Source: Oscillospiraceae bacterium (lineage in GTDB: Bacteria; Bacillota; Clostridia; Oscillospirales; Ruminococcaceae). Taken from it: DNA of 64,000 bases. A program made the translations under genes and the position numbers. The stretch spans positions 17,010-81,009 of the forward strand of contig JAJQHJ010000001.1 in the NCBI GenBank assembly GCA_021199795.1, written 5' to 3'. The notes beneath the pieces are model-generated. The model was not told where the DNA came from. It was given only the letters and a program-made list of their open reading frames with translations, and searched no databases. Shown piece after piece: positions 44,761 through 53,163 of the stretch (position 1 is the first letter of the stretch; each line of letters begins with the position of its first letter).

Positions 44761-45386
44761 GGGATTATCCTCCCGGCATCTATCCTGAGGATTTCGTCGG
44801 AGATGAGCTCAAGCTCTTCCCTGTCATGGCAAGCGACGATGATGAGGGAGCCGTGCTCCTTAAGCCTCGCAAGAATTTTGCGGATATTCTCGACTCCGGC
44901 GTCATCAACGGCGTTGATGGGCTCATCTAAGATGACGAGTTCTGGCTCACCCATGACTGCGGCGGCTATGCCGAGCTTCTGCTTCATGCCGAGGGAGAAA
45001 CTGCGGTATTTGCGCTTGTCTTCCGGGTCGAGCCCCACGTCGGAAAGGACAGCTTTGAGCTCATCGTCGGAAAGATGATCTCGCAGGTCGCTCAGGAGCC
45101 TGAGATTCTTCAAGGCTGTATATTCGGGGAGAAACGACGGATTCTCAATCAGGACTCCGACACTCCGGGGAAAGGAAATGTCCTTGCCCAGGATTTCGCC
45201 GTTAATGACCACCTGCCCGATTGTTGGCTTGATGAGCCCGCAGATTAGGCGCATGAGCATGGTTTTGCCGCTCCCGTTCTTGCCCTGGAAGCCGTAGACT
45301 TTTCCACCCTCCATAGTGAGGCTGATGTTGTCGAGGACAGTGACGCCTTTTATTTCTTTCGATACATTTTGTAGTTTTAAAATCAT
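44757..45386 (-). CDS. ABC transporter ATP-binding protein
   Basis: The 209-residue ATPase has Walker A GKNGSGKT (after FQG), signature YRSFSLGMKQKLGIA, Walker B LVILDEPINAVDD and the switch histidine in IIVACHD. It is the drug/lantibiotic-export type (short, one NBD). It lies 2 bases after the first permease gene's stop. Confidence 0.9.
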   Translation of the reverse strand: MILKLQNVSKEIKGVTVLDNISLTMEGGKVYGFQGKNGSGKTMLMRLICGLIKPTIGQVVINGEILGKDISFPRSVGVLIENPSFLPEYTALKNLRLLSDLRDHLSDDELKAVLSDVGLDPEDKRKYRSFSLGMKQKLGIAAAVMGEPELVILDEPINAVDDAGVENIRKILARLKEHGSLIIVACHDREELELISDEILRIDAGRIIP

Positions 45387-45388
45387 AT

Positions 45389-46162
45389 TTATTCCTCGTC
45401 TCTTTGGTCCTTTAGAATATCGCGGTGGTTGAAGATTATAAGCCCTGCCACAAGACTTAGCATAAATACTATAGCCAGGGTTAAGTAGCTTTCAATGGTT
45501 CCGATTCCCTCTTCAGAAAATGCAGAGAGCTTTAAAAGCTGAGAGCAGTTTGTGAAGAGTAGCGGGCTTGTTACATAGGTTGATGCGGCTGAGAGGGCTG
45601 CCACTGCGAAGAAACTGGTTATAGGTGTGGTCAAGGTCATAAGGAAAAGCTGAAATACTCCTGTTACGAACGATGTTACAATTGGCAATAGAATTGTTAC
45701 CACCGAAAACTCTTCTGTTGGTTCGAGAAGATTTATCTCCCACGAAATCGGGACACCTGTTGCCAGGCAGAACAGAAGCGACGTTATGATCATCACGAGA
45801 TAATATGTGAGCACTGTTAATACTATCCACGCTACTTTTGAGAGATACCATTTCTGGCGTGAGCCGCCGTATATCAGGGCACTGTCACAGATGGATGAGA
45901 ATGGGTATCCGCCGATTATCCAGGCTAGGTAAAGCTGTTGGAGGTACCAGACAACCGGGAATCTGAATTCCTCGCCGCTTTGCGGGAATGGTGCGATTGA
46001 CTTTGTCAGATAGAGAATATAGTCAAGGCTGCCGAGGTTCAGAGAAAGCAGTTCGGCATATCTGTAAAGAGAGATATTTGCGACTAAGACTATGCCAGCA
46101 AGTATCAGTAGCTTCGGCAGGTCTCTTAAGAAGCCGACTTTCAGGTCATACTTAAAATACAT
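45389..46162 (-). CDS. ABC-2 type permease
   Basis: The 257-residue protein has about six membrane segments and little conserved sequence, as usual for ABC-2 permeases. ATG at 46162 has GGAG 10 bases upstream; a GTG at 46171 is adjacent to that site. It overlaps the next upstream permease gene by 11 bases. Confidence 0.75.
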   Translation of the reverse strand: MYFKYDLKVGFLRDLPKLLILAGIVLVANISLYRYAELLSLNLGSLDYILYLTKSIAPFPQSGEEFRFPVVWYLQQLYLAWIIGGYPFSSICDSALIYGGSRQKWYLSKVAWIVLTVLTYYLVMIITSLLFCLATGVPISWEINLLEPTEEFSVVTILLPIVTSFVTGVFQLFLMTLTTPITSFFAVAALSAASTYVTSPLLFTNCSQLLKLSAFSEEGIGTIESYLTLAIVFMLSLVAGLIIFNHRDILKDQRDEE

Positions 46163-46994
46163 CTTTTTCACGCTCCAAAAAGTAGAATCCTAAAAAACTT
46201 ACCGCCATGCAGATTACGAATTCGGTCAGGATTATTCCAAGGCTTATTCCATCAGTGGTCTGAATCGGTCTTAAGAAAGTTATCGGGCTGAACCGGGAAA
46301 GTGAGAAGAGCGAAAGGACATAGTCGAGGACTTCAAAAACAATGAAGCTACCAGTGACAGCTAAGAATGCCGAGCGGGTAAACATGCTTATGAGCAGGGT
46401 GAAGCTCGCCATGCAGCCACACCAGAGCATGTCAACCAGAATGTACAGGAGCGTGTACACCATCGGCATTGTGTAGAAGAGATTTCCCCACATGTTGCCC
46501 GACTGAACATAGTAATTCTGGGTGACTGCTTCAGGTGTGAGCATTGGAAAGAGAAGCATTGTGAGCATTAGGCTTGACAAAAGTATCGCTCCACTGACAA
46601 GAAAGCCGCTGAAGAACGAGACTATATACTTTGCCATGGAACAGTCTCTACGATCAATTCTTACGAGAAGATTCTTGAGATAGCCGGTTTTCTTGTCCTT
46701 GCAATAGGTCGAAGCATATGGGAATGCCGCTATTATCGGGAAGAGAAGATAGAGAAGTATCGGCGGCAGGGCATCGTATTCAAGCTCAATGCAAGAATTG
46801 AAAACTGTTTTCGGATAGTAGAGATAGCCGGAAACTTTGTCTCCATAGATGGCATATTGTTCCTCAAAGCGACTTAGCTCCGAAACCTCGTGCACGAACA
46901 GCCAGACTACAAGTGCAAGACCTATTGCAAGAGCTATATAGAGCTCTTTGGAGGAAAATAGTCTTCTGAGCTCCAGTTTAAGTGCTACTTTCAT
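46152..46994 (-). CDS. ABC-2 type permease
   Basis: The 280-residue protein has about six membrane segments with a large loop after the first (residues 35-75). The sequence CKDKKTGYLKNLLVRIDRRD is typical of ABC-2 lantibiotic-protection permeases. It begins with ATGA overlapping the lipoprotein stop. Confidence 0.8.
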   Translation of the reverse strand: MKVALKLELRRLFSSKELYIALAIGLALVVWLFVHEVSELSRFEEQYAIYGDKVSGYLYYPKTVFNSCIELEYDALPPILLYLLFPIIAAFPYASTYCKDKKTGYLKNLLVRIDRRDCSMAKYIVSFFSGFLVSGAILLSSLMLTMLLFPMLTPEAVTQNYYVQSGNMWGNLFYTMPMVYTLLYILVDMLWCGCMASFTLLISMFTRSAFLAVTGSFIVFEVLDYVLSLFSLSRFSPITFLRPIQTTDGISLGIILTEFVICMAVSFLGFYFLEREKDVF

Positions 46995-47614
46995 GAAAGC
47001 TCCTCCAGGCTATCGGCGAGCTTGATGAGTGGGTTGGTATATTCGCCGTCATCGCCGAAATCAGTGAATGCTGCTCCCAGAGCGATGTATTTTGCATCCT
47101 CAAGTCCTGATTTTGCCATAAGATAGCCTATTGTTACGGTTTTGTCTTCGTTTGCAATCACATTTACAGTCATAGCATTGTGCAGATCATCGGGTGCGGC
47201 TGAGTCACTGATGTAGCTCGGTTCCTTGAAATCGTAGTTCTTAGCAGACTTGCCATAACAGAGCCAGAAGCAGGACAGACTGAGAGAGTCGATGGTTTTG
47301 TGGCTGTTGAGGGTGACTTCAACACTAACGAAAACATACCCGTCGGCAATAGTGCCATCACTGGAAAGTGCGGAATACCAGTCGTTGATTCTGTCGAGGT
47401 CTGAGACGGAGGTTATCTTCCCCTCCTCAACTTTGACAGAATTCACAATGCAGTCGACATAAATAGCACTATCGGTTTCTGCTACATAGTACGGGATAGA
47501 GTATGAATCATCAGAGCTTGCTTTGCTTTCGGAATACATCATATCATCCGAGCCACAACCGACAAGTGAAATTGCCAGGACAAAAGAAATAATAAGTGCA
47601 AATATTCTTTTCAT
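46991..47614 (-). CDS. DUF5027-like lipoprotein (first gene of the ABC operon)
   Basis: The 207-residue protein has a lipoprotein signal peptide (LVGC lipobox, Cys near 20), a Ser/Asp-rich spacer and a beta-sandwich domain of a kind seen in clostridial ABC operons. The assignment to DUF5027 is from memory and tentative. The ATG at 47614 has AAAGGA 8 bases upstream. A promoter with three TCTTAAT repeats lies upstream, so the operon is probably controlled by an OmpR-type response regulator that is not encoded nearby. Confidence 0.7.
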   Translation of the reverse strand: MKRIFALIISFVLAISLVGCGSDDMMYSESKASSDDSYSIPYYVAETDSAIYVDCIVNSVKVEEGKITSVSDLDRINDWYSALSSDGTIADGYVFVSVEVTLNSHKTIDSLSLSCFWLCYGKSAKNYDFKEPSYISDSAAPDDLHNAMTVNVIANEDKTVTIGYLMAKSGLEDAKYIALGAAFTDFGDDGEYTNPLIKLADSLEELS

Positions 47615-47644
47615 AATCATGTTCCTTTCGGGTTTGATGCTTAA

Positions 47645-47716
47645 AGTTTACACCCCACATTTCCTGCAAGTCAATAAATATTAAGAAATCTTAATCAAAT
47701 CTTAATAGTTCTTAAT
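47645..47716 (-). promoter_or_regulatory. Promoter of the lipoprotein-ABC operon with three phased TCTTAAT repeats
   Basis: Minus strand: TTGACT (47674-47669), 18-base spacer, TAAACT (47650-47645). Upstream, TCTTAAT on the plus strand begins at 47689, 47700 and 47710, i.e. 11 and 10 bases apart. The innermost copy also forms a 7-2-7 inverted repeat (47680-47695). Phased direct repeats next to the -35 box are typical of OmpR-family regulator sites. Confidence 0.65.
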
Positions 47717-47726
47717 AATTGGGCAT

Positions 47727-47776
47727 AAAAATCCCACCGCATGAATGCGGTGGGTCGTCACAATTCGTTTGTGACG
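47727..47776 (-). terminator. Tandem hairpins ending the murF-ddl-amidohydrolase operon
   Basis: Two hairpins: CGTCACAA (47756-47763) with TTGTGACG (47769-47776), then CCCACCGCAT (47733-47742) with ATGCGGTGGG (47745-47754). On the minus strand the second is followed by ATTTTTA. They lie 11 bases past the amidohydrolase stop. Confidence 0.8.
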
Positions 47777-47786
47777 GGTGATTTTC

Positions 47787-48614
47787 TTATAATCCTAAGA
47801 TATCAGAGATATTGCCATAGGCTATCTTCTCTATTTCTTCGTCCGTGAAATCCATTTGATTAAGAATTTCGCAGTAGGTTTCGTAGATGTTTTCAGGCTC
47901 CACTCGGTAGACCTGTGGATAATCGGTGGCGAAAATCAGGCGGTCGGCACCGAATTCACGAAGAATGCGGTTAGAAGTTTCAACTCCATAGATGCGAACA
48001 AGCTCCGGCAAGAATGTTGAAATGTCGACATATTCCTTGCCCTCGAGGGCATCCTGCCAGCGTGAGCCGCCCAAGTGGGAGATTATGAAAGTTCCATCAG
48101 GAAAAACTCTTGAGATATTGTGAATCTTGTCAGGCGCACAAAGATTGAAGTCGGTTCCGCCGTAAGGATAGGAATGTATCATTATCGGAATTTTCAGGTC
48201 GCACGCCGTTCTTATCACCGGAACCATTTCGAGCGAATCAATCGGAATTCCAAGGTTTGATGGATGAAGCTTCAAGCCTTTTAATCCGTATTCATTGACA
48301 GCCTGCTCTAAGAAATATGGTGCCGTGTCGTAGAAATATCCGCCAGTCGGAAGAACATCTGCAAATGAAATGAACCTGCCGTCTGAAGAATTCATCATTT
48401 CCGCAAGCCACCCATTTGTCTTGCTACAATTGGGATAGTAGGTTGCGCCCTCGTTTATCGGAACAAGTACGGCTTTTTCAACGTTGTATTCGTCCATGAG
48501 GCGGATGTATTCTTCGCGTTCGGCGTGTTTCCACACTCCATCAATCCATCCAAGAGTTTCCTCGGGGACGAGGTGAACGTGAGCATCGATTTTCTTGACG
48601 GTTTTCCAATCCAA
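47787..48614 (-). CDS. Amidohydrolase-family TIM-barrel protein (amidohydrolase 2)
   Basis: The 275-residue protein has the metal motif IDAHVHLVPEE near the start, LKLHPSN, IMIHSYPYG, SHLGG and FATDYPQV near the end, giving a complete set of amidohydrolase-2 ligands. The substrate is unknown; relatives are decarboxylases and lactonases. A TTG at 48614 is chosen, with a perfect AAGGAGG 8 bases upstream; an upstream GTG at 48647 overlaps the ddl stop and lacks such a site. Confidence 0.82.
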   Translation of the reverse strand: MDWKTVKKIDAHVHLVPEETLGWIDGVWKHAEREEYIRLMDEYNVEKAVLVPINEGATYYPNCSKTNGWLAEMMNSSDGRFISFADVLPTGGYFYDTAPYFLEQAVNEYGLKGLKLHPSNLGIPIDSLEMVPVIRTACDLKIPIMIHSYPYGGTDFNLCAPDKIHNISRVFPDGTFIISHLGGSRWQDALEGKEYVDISTFLPELVRIYGVETSNRILREFGADRLIFATDYPQVYRVEPENIYETYCEILNQMDFTDEEIEKIAYGNISDILGL

Positions 48615-48633
48615 ATCGGATTCCTCCTTGTTT

Positions 48634-49821
48634 TTACGCTTTTCCACCCTTTAAGCCCTTGGTTCCTCCGAGATGAACGCCGCTTAGGACGTTGGTGTCG
48701 AAAGTATAGGTGATGTTTTGCTGTTCGCGGTAGCGTTTGAGGGAAAGGGAGATCATTCTCTCAAGAAGTACAGCATATTTGACTCCCTTTGGCTCCCAGA
48801 GATAGAATGAGAGTGAACCGGGGATAGTGTTGATTTCGTTTAAGTATACTTCTCCGGAGTCGTTGTCGATCATGAAGTCGATTCGGGCGACACCATTACA
48901 GCCGAGAGCCTTGAATGCCTTTACTGCGTATTCCTGAATAGCGGTTGTGTTCTCCTGAGAGATATCAGCAGGAATAATGCGCTTGGTGCTTGCCATGCCC
49001 TTTGAGGACTTAGAGCCGCTCATATACTTGTCGTTGAAGCTTAAGATTTCATCTGCACTGACAGGTCTCTCGCAGACGGAAGCTTCGGCTTCCCTGTCGT
49101 CGCCGAGAACAGAGCAATTGACTTCAGTGAGATTAGTTATAGCCCGCTCGACAAGAATCTTCTTTGAATACCTGAAAGCGTCAGTCAAAGCGGTCTCAAG
49201 CTTCTCTCTTGAATCAGCCTTTGAAATGCCGATGCTGGAGCCGAGGTTGACAGGTTTGACTATGACGGGATAATCAAACTTCTTCTCGATTCCCAGCATG
49301 ACGAGGTTCGGGTTTTCGTCGAATTCATCAGAGTAGCAGAGCATACAGTCGAGAACCGGGATTCCGTTGTCCTTAAAGACACACTTCATGGCGTATTTAT
49401 CCATGCCGAGTGCTGACGAGAGGACGTCACAGCCGACATACGGGAGCCCGAGCATATTGAGGTATCCGGCAAGGGTTCCGTCCTCAACATTGGTGCCATG
49501 GACAATCGGGAAAGCTATGTCGACATAATCCACAAATGGCTTCTGGAATAACTTTGTTTCCACTCTGTGTAGCTCTACCCTATCGCCCACTCTTGCGAAT
49601 GTTACGCGGTAGCTTTCAGAAAGAAGCTTTTTAATGTCTTTGTAGGCTTCGATGTCAGCTTCGTGCTCGCCGGTGTACATTTCACCGGTTTTGGATATGT
49701 AGATGGGGATTATGTCGTACTTATCCTTGTCGAGATAGGAGTAAGCCTGAAGAGCAGAGATTATTGAAATCTCGTGCTCAGTGCTTCTACCTCCGAATAA
49801 GAGTGCGAGTTTTATTTTCAT
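48634..49821 (-). CDS. ddl: D-alanine--D-alanine ligase
   Basis: The 395-residue ATP-grasp ligase has the N-terminal FGGRSTEHEIS, the active-site PVIVKPVNLGSSIGISKA, MGLP-like MLGLPYVG, and the C-terminal GVARIDFMIDN...YLNEINTIPGSLSFYLWE. It makes the D-Ala-D-Ala dipeptide used by the next enzyme, MurF. The EINTIPG motif points to D-Ala rather than D-Lac. It lies 23 bases from the murF-like gene, upstream of it on the strand. Confidence 0.93.
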   Translation of the reverse strand: MKIKLALLFGGRSTEHEISIISALQAYSYLDKDKYDIIPIYISKTGEMYTGEHEADIEAYKDIKKLLSESYRVTFARVGDRVELHRVETKLFQKPFVDYVDIAFPIVHGTNVEDGTLAGYLNMLGLPYVGCDVLSSALGMDKYAMKCVFKDNGIPVLDCMLCYSDEFDENPNLVMLGIEKKFDYPVIVKPVNLGSSIGISKADSREKLETALTDAFRYSKKILVERAITNLTEVNCSVLGDDREAEASVCERPVSADEILSFNDKYMSGSKSSKGMASTKRIIPADISQENTTAIQEYAVKAFKALGCNGVARIDFMIDNDSGEVYLNEINTIPGSLSFYLWEPKGVKYAVLLERMISLSLKRYREQQNITYTFDTNVLSGVHLGGTKGLKGGKA

Positions 49822-49844
49822 ATATTAGTCTTCCTTTCCTCAAA

Positions 49845-51407
49845 TCAATAGTTATCGGGTAGGTCATTTTCAAGTAGTATTATCTTACGTTTTCCGTCGG
49901 TTGTCAAGGAGTAAACTGCTCCCATCGCCTCATTTAACGATTCTGAAACGTAGATTTTATCCTCCGGGTAGCCGGCTTCTGTGAGTCCATCGTAAATAGG
50001 CTTTGTCTGGGATGAGCCGACAAGTGCGACATAGTCGCAGACTGAAGCGGCTTCTGAACCGAATTCTTTATTCAGCTCATACTGCCTGGAGCCGAGCTCT
50101 ATCATTCCGGGGGTGACAAGAATTTTCATGCCGTCTGTCATTGAAAGGGCTTCGAGAGCCGCCTTTGCGCCGGATGGATTCGAGTTGTAGGCGTCATCGA
50201 TGACGGTATAGTCGCCTTTGTTGATGAGCTGCAGACGATGAGGAACGCTTTCAAGCTTTCTGACAGGTGCCTTGAGCTCCTCAAGGGCGATTCCCAAGGA
50301 ATTTGCAACAGCAATTGCTCCACAGATATTTATGACATTATGTCTGCCGATAAGCGGAGTGCGATACTCACAGCTCCTGCCATCAGGAGCATGTACGGTG
50401 AACCCGGAACCCTTTTCGGAAATGCTCAGGTCGGTCACATAGTAGCCGGAGCGATCGTCTATGCCATAGGAGATATGCTCATAGTTCGATGCATCCGACT
50501 GGATATTCTCGTTATCCATATTTAAGAACAACATTCCCTTGCCTTTGACTGCATCGGCAAGCTCAAACTTGGTTTTCCTGACGTTTTCGATCGAACCGAA
50601 GCTTTCGAGGTGCATTTCACCTACCGAAGTTATGATTCCGTGAGTCGGATGGACTATGTCGCAGATTTCTTTTATGTCGCCGACATTCTTGGCACCCATT
50701 TCACAGAGAAAGATGTCGTGAGTAGCTCTGAGTGAACCACGGATTGTCTTGACAACCCCCAAAGGCGTATTGAAATTGCCGGGAGTTTTCAGGACGTTAT
50801 ATTTTACATTCAGGAGAGAATCGAGAAAGTATTTTACGCTGGTCTTGCCGAAGCTGCCAGTGATTCCGATTACGGTTAGGTTCGGACAGTCGGCTAGGAT
50901 TCTTTTTGCATCGTTTATATAGTGCTGATTGATGGCGAGCTCCATAGGACGGTTGATGAGATTTGCAAGAAGTACCATCCACGGAACCAGGAATATCCAG
51001 AGAGCCATCAAGGGAACGGAGATTTTCGTAGATATCGTAAAGAGAAGAATTATCGGGATGATGTAAAGTATTGCAAGTGTAACTATAAGCCTCTTGACAC
51101 GTGCAGTATATTTGAGAGGAACTTTATCCTTGCCTTTCGGAAGCTGCGGAAATGCTGACACCAGGATGAGTAGAGCAGATAGCACAAGCGGAATCAAAGC
51201 ATTTGTACATATTGCGCTCAGTGCAATAGCAATTACAAGCACTATAAAGTGCACCACCATATAGGTTGAAGCATGAGAGAATAGCCATTTAACCTGCACT
51301 TTTGGCTTATAGGAATTGAGCTGGAACATGTGGATGAAATGGCGTGCCGAAAGGCAGGCTGCAAACAGATATGCTATGACGCTGATTATTTTGAACAGGT
51401 TAATCAT
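49845..51407 (-). CDS. MurF-like Mur ligase with an N-terminal membrane domain
   Basis: The 520-residue protein has about five membrane segments in residues 1-150 and a Mur-ligase catalytic region from about 175: GITGSFGKTS (184-190), CEMGAKNVGDI, ITSVGEMHLESFGS, SVPHRLQLI and IDDAYNSNPSGAKAAL. The canonical MurF N-terminal substrate domain is not evident and appears to be replaced by the membrane part. MurF joins D-Ala-D-Ala to UDP-MurNAc-tripeptide; the neighbouring ddl strongly supports this role. The start has AACCTGTT ahead and no strong ribosome site, only GGAGG further upstream. Confidence 0.82.
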   Translation of the reverse strand: MINLFKIISVIAYLFAACLSARHFIHMFQLNSYKPKVQVKWLFSHASTYMVVHFIVLVIAIALSAICTNALIPLVLSALLILVSAFPQLPKGKDKVPLKYTARVKRLIVTLAILYIIPIILLFTISTKISVPLMALWIFLVPWMVLLANLINRPMELAINQHYINDAKRILADCPNLTVIGITGSFGKTSVKYFLDSLLNVKYNVLKTPGNFNTPLGVVKTIRGSLRATHDIFLCEMGAKNVGDIKEICDIVHPTHGIITSVGEMHLESFGSIENVRKTKFELADAVKGKGMLFLNMDNENIQSDASNYEHISYGIDDRSGYYVTDLSISEKGSGFTVHAPDGRSCEYRTPLIGRHNVINICGAIAVANSLGIALEELKAPVRKLESVPHRLQLINKGDYTVIDDAYNSNPSGAKAALEALSMTDGMKILVTPGMIELGSRQYELNKEFGSEAASVCDYVALVGSSQTKPIYDGLTEAGYPEDKIYVSESLNEAMGAVYSLTTDGKRKIILLENDLPDNY

Positions 51408-51427
51408 AGGTTATAACCTCCGGTTTG

Positions 51428-52198
51428 TTATAGTGAGATTCCTAAGAATGAACGGATTGCACGTTCGCAAAGCTCGGGAGCTTGCAGGAAAGAATAGTGT
51501 CCGGCTCCGGTTACCCGGACGAGTCCGGCATCTGGAATAAGCTTCTCAAATGTCTCACCATCTGAGATTGGCGTTGCGGTGTCGGCAGTGCCCCAGATGA
51601 GAAGCGACGGGACGTTGATTTTCGGGAGAAGTCCGGTCAAATCTTCGTTGACCACTTTCACGAGGGTTGCTCGCATTGTGGGAGTTGAATTCTTATAGTC
51701 AGCTGATCCACGCTTGCTTCGGAGCTTCTCAAGAGCATCCGGGAAGAGTGCTTTGACCGACTTGAAGCTTAAGACAGCTTTGCCGACTTTGTAGCAGGCA
51801 AGACTTAGCTTCTGCTTTAAGCTCTTTTTCGGCTTGATGCCTGCGGAATCTATGAAGACTGCCTTGGTTACACTTGGAATAAGATTCCCGGAAAGCTCTT
51901 TGATCATGATTCGTCCACCGAAGCTGTGACCGATGAGGCAGATAGGCTTGACTCCCAGTTGATCCAAAAAAGCATTTACGAAATTCACGTAGTCGTCGAC
52001 GCTCCACGGCTCGAGAGGCTCTTCACTTCCGCCGAAGCCAGGCATATCAAGCGCAAGTGCGGTATATTTCTCGGAAACGGCGGTCATGAGCCTATCGAAG
52101 AGCTCGATATTTGATCCCCATCCATGCAGAAAGAGGACTGTTTCACCAGTTCCAACCATTTTATAGTTTATTCTTATGCCATTTACAGCTATTGTCAT
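51428..52198 (-). CDS. Alpha/beta-fold hydrolase
   Basis: The 256-residue protein has the LHGWGSN oxyanion segment, nucleophile elbow GHSFGG, an acid in GTADTATP and the catalytic GAGHYSF histidine. It is a cytoplasmic esterase- or lipase-like enzyme of unknown substrate. The ATG at 52198 has AAGGAG 6 bases upstream; longer readings from 52231 or 52381 lack one. It heads the operon that includes murF and ddl. Confidence 0.88.
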   Translation of the reverse strand: MTIAVNGIRINYKMVGTGETVLFLHGWGSNIELFDRLMTAVSEKYTALALDMPGFGGSEEPLEPWSVDDYVNFVNAFLDQLGVKPICLIGHSFGGRIMIKELSGNLIPSVTKAVFIDSAGIKPKKSLKQKLSLACYKVGKAVLSFKSVKALFPDALEKLRSKRGSADYKNSTPTMRATLVKVVNEDLTGLLPKINVPSLLIWGTADTATPISDGETFEKLIPDAGLVRVTGAGHYSFLQAPELCERAIRSFLGISL

Positions 52199-52236
52199 GC
52201 CATGCTCCTTGATATTCACATAATCTGTCATGATAC

Positions 52237-52265
52237 AGTATATCACTTTGCAAGAAAAATTTCCA
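52237..52265 (-). promoter_or_regulatory. Extended -10 promoter of the hydrolase-murF-ddl operon
   Basis: Minus strand: TGA-TATACT (extended -10 at 52245-52237) with a weak -35 TGGAAA (52265-52260) 17 bases upstream. Confidence 0.55.
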
Positions 52266-52336
52266 CTGTTTTTTATACATTTTTGAGCGAATGTCGAACC
52301 CCGGAAAATTATATCCGAAAACACACTCAATAGGTC

Positions 52337-52365
52337 TTGAAAAAATCCGTGTGTTGTGCTACAAT
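52337..52365 (+). promoter_or_regulatory. Promoter of the oxaloacetate decarboxylase operon
   Basis: TTGAAA (52337-52342), 17-base spacer, TACAAT (52360-52365), 34 bases before the first gene. Confidence 0.72.
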
Positions 52366-52399
52366 AATCTTGATTCGGCAATTTGAAAGGAGAACTGCT

Positions 52400-52717
52400 A
52401 TGATACTTTTAGAAGCGCAAACCCCGTCAACCGTAACCGTAGTCGGTCTCGGCATTGGCACGGTTTTCTTCGGACTGATTTGTCTTATCGCCATCTGCTA
52501 TCTGCTCGGCTTCATCATGAAAAAGCTTGGCAAAAACGCGGCTGATAAAGAACCTGCAGCTGTTAACAACGCTCCAGCAGTAAGTACACCTGGTACATCT
52601 GCTAGCGAGCCTACAGTCAACAGGCAGGAGCTTATCGCGGCTGTTTCCGCTGTTATTGCAGAGGAGCTCGGGCAAGACGTAGAAGCAATCAGGATTAAAT
52701 CTATCAAGAAGCTGTAA
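52400..52717 (+). CDS. Oxaloacetate decarboxylase gamma subunit (OadG-like)
   Basis: The 105-residue protein has one membrane helix (residues 14-40), a Pro/Ala/Ser-rich linker and a C-terminal helix VSAVIAEELGQDVEAIRIKSIKKL, typical of sodium-pump decarboxylase gamma subunits that hold the alpha and beta subunits together. AAAGGAG lies before the ATG at 52400. First gene of the operon. Confidence 0.85.
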   Translation: MILLEAQTPSTVTVVGLGIGTVFFGLICLIAICYLLGFIMKKLGKNAADKEPAAVNNAPAVSTPGTSASEPTVNRQELIAAVSAVIAEELGQDVEAIRIKSIKKL

Positions 52718-52763
52718 TACTTTGATGCAGCAATTTTGACAACAAATGGAGGAAGATAACATT

Positions 52764-53117
52764 ATGAAACACTACCACGTTAATGTAAACGGAACCGATT
52801 ACGAAATCGAAATTGAGGAAATTTCCGCTGAGGAAGCCAAGGCTCATCAGGCTTCTGCTCCCGCTGCAGCGGCTGCATCTGCACCTGCTGCTGTACCGAC
52901 AGGTGCTGAGACCGTCTCTGCTCCTATGCCCGGAACTATCCTTGATGTAAAAGCATCCGTCGGACAGTCTGTCAACAAGGGCGACGTTCTGATGATACTC
53001 GAAGCTATGAAGATGGAGAACGAAATCATGGCTCCGAAGTCGGGCAAGGTTGTCTCCGTAAACGTTTCAAAGGGCGCATCGGTCAAGACCGGCGACGTCC
53101 TCCTGGCAGTCGAATAA
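52764..53117 (+). CDS. Biotin carboxyl carrier protein of the decarboxylase
   Basis: The 117-residue protein has an N-terminal beta region, an Ala/Pro linker (about residues 30-50) and a biotinyl domain with the biotin-lysine motif EAMKMEN and MPGTILDV. It carries carboxyl groups from the alpha subunit to the beta subunit. Here it is separate rather than fused to the alpha subunit, as in some clostridial pumps. GGAGG is 11 bases before the ATG. Confidence 0.9.
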   Translation: MKHYHVNVNGTDYEIEIEEISAEEAKAHQASAPAAAAASAPAAVPTGAETVSAPMPGTILDVKASVGQSVNKGDVLMILEAMKMENEIMAPKSGKVVSVNVSKGASVKTGDVLLAVE

Positions 53118-53163
53118 TATCAGGCTGATGCCGTTATTTACGGAAAGGAGACAAAAAGCTTAA

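Noticed and set aside
47675..47720. TTAAGA-rich stretch as a replication origin (DnaA boxes)
   Set aside because: No TTATNCACA boxes and no dnaA/dnaN nearby; the spacing fits a regulator site better.
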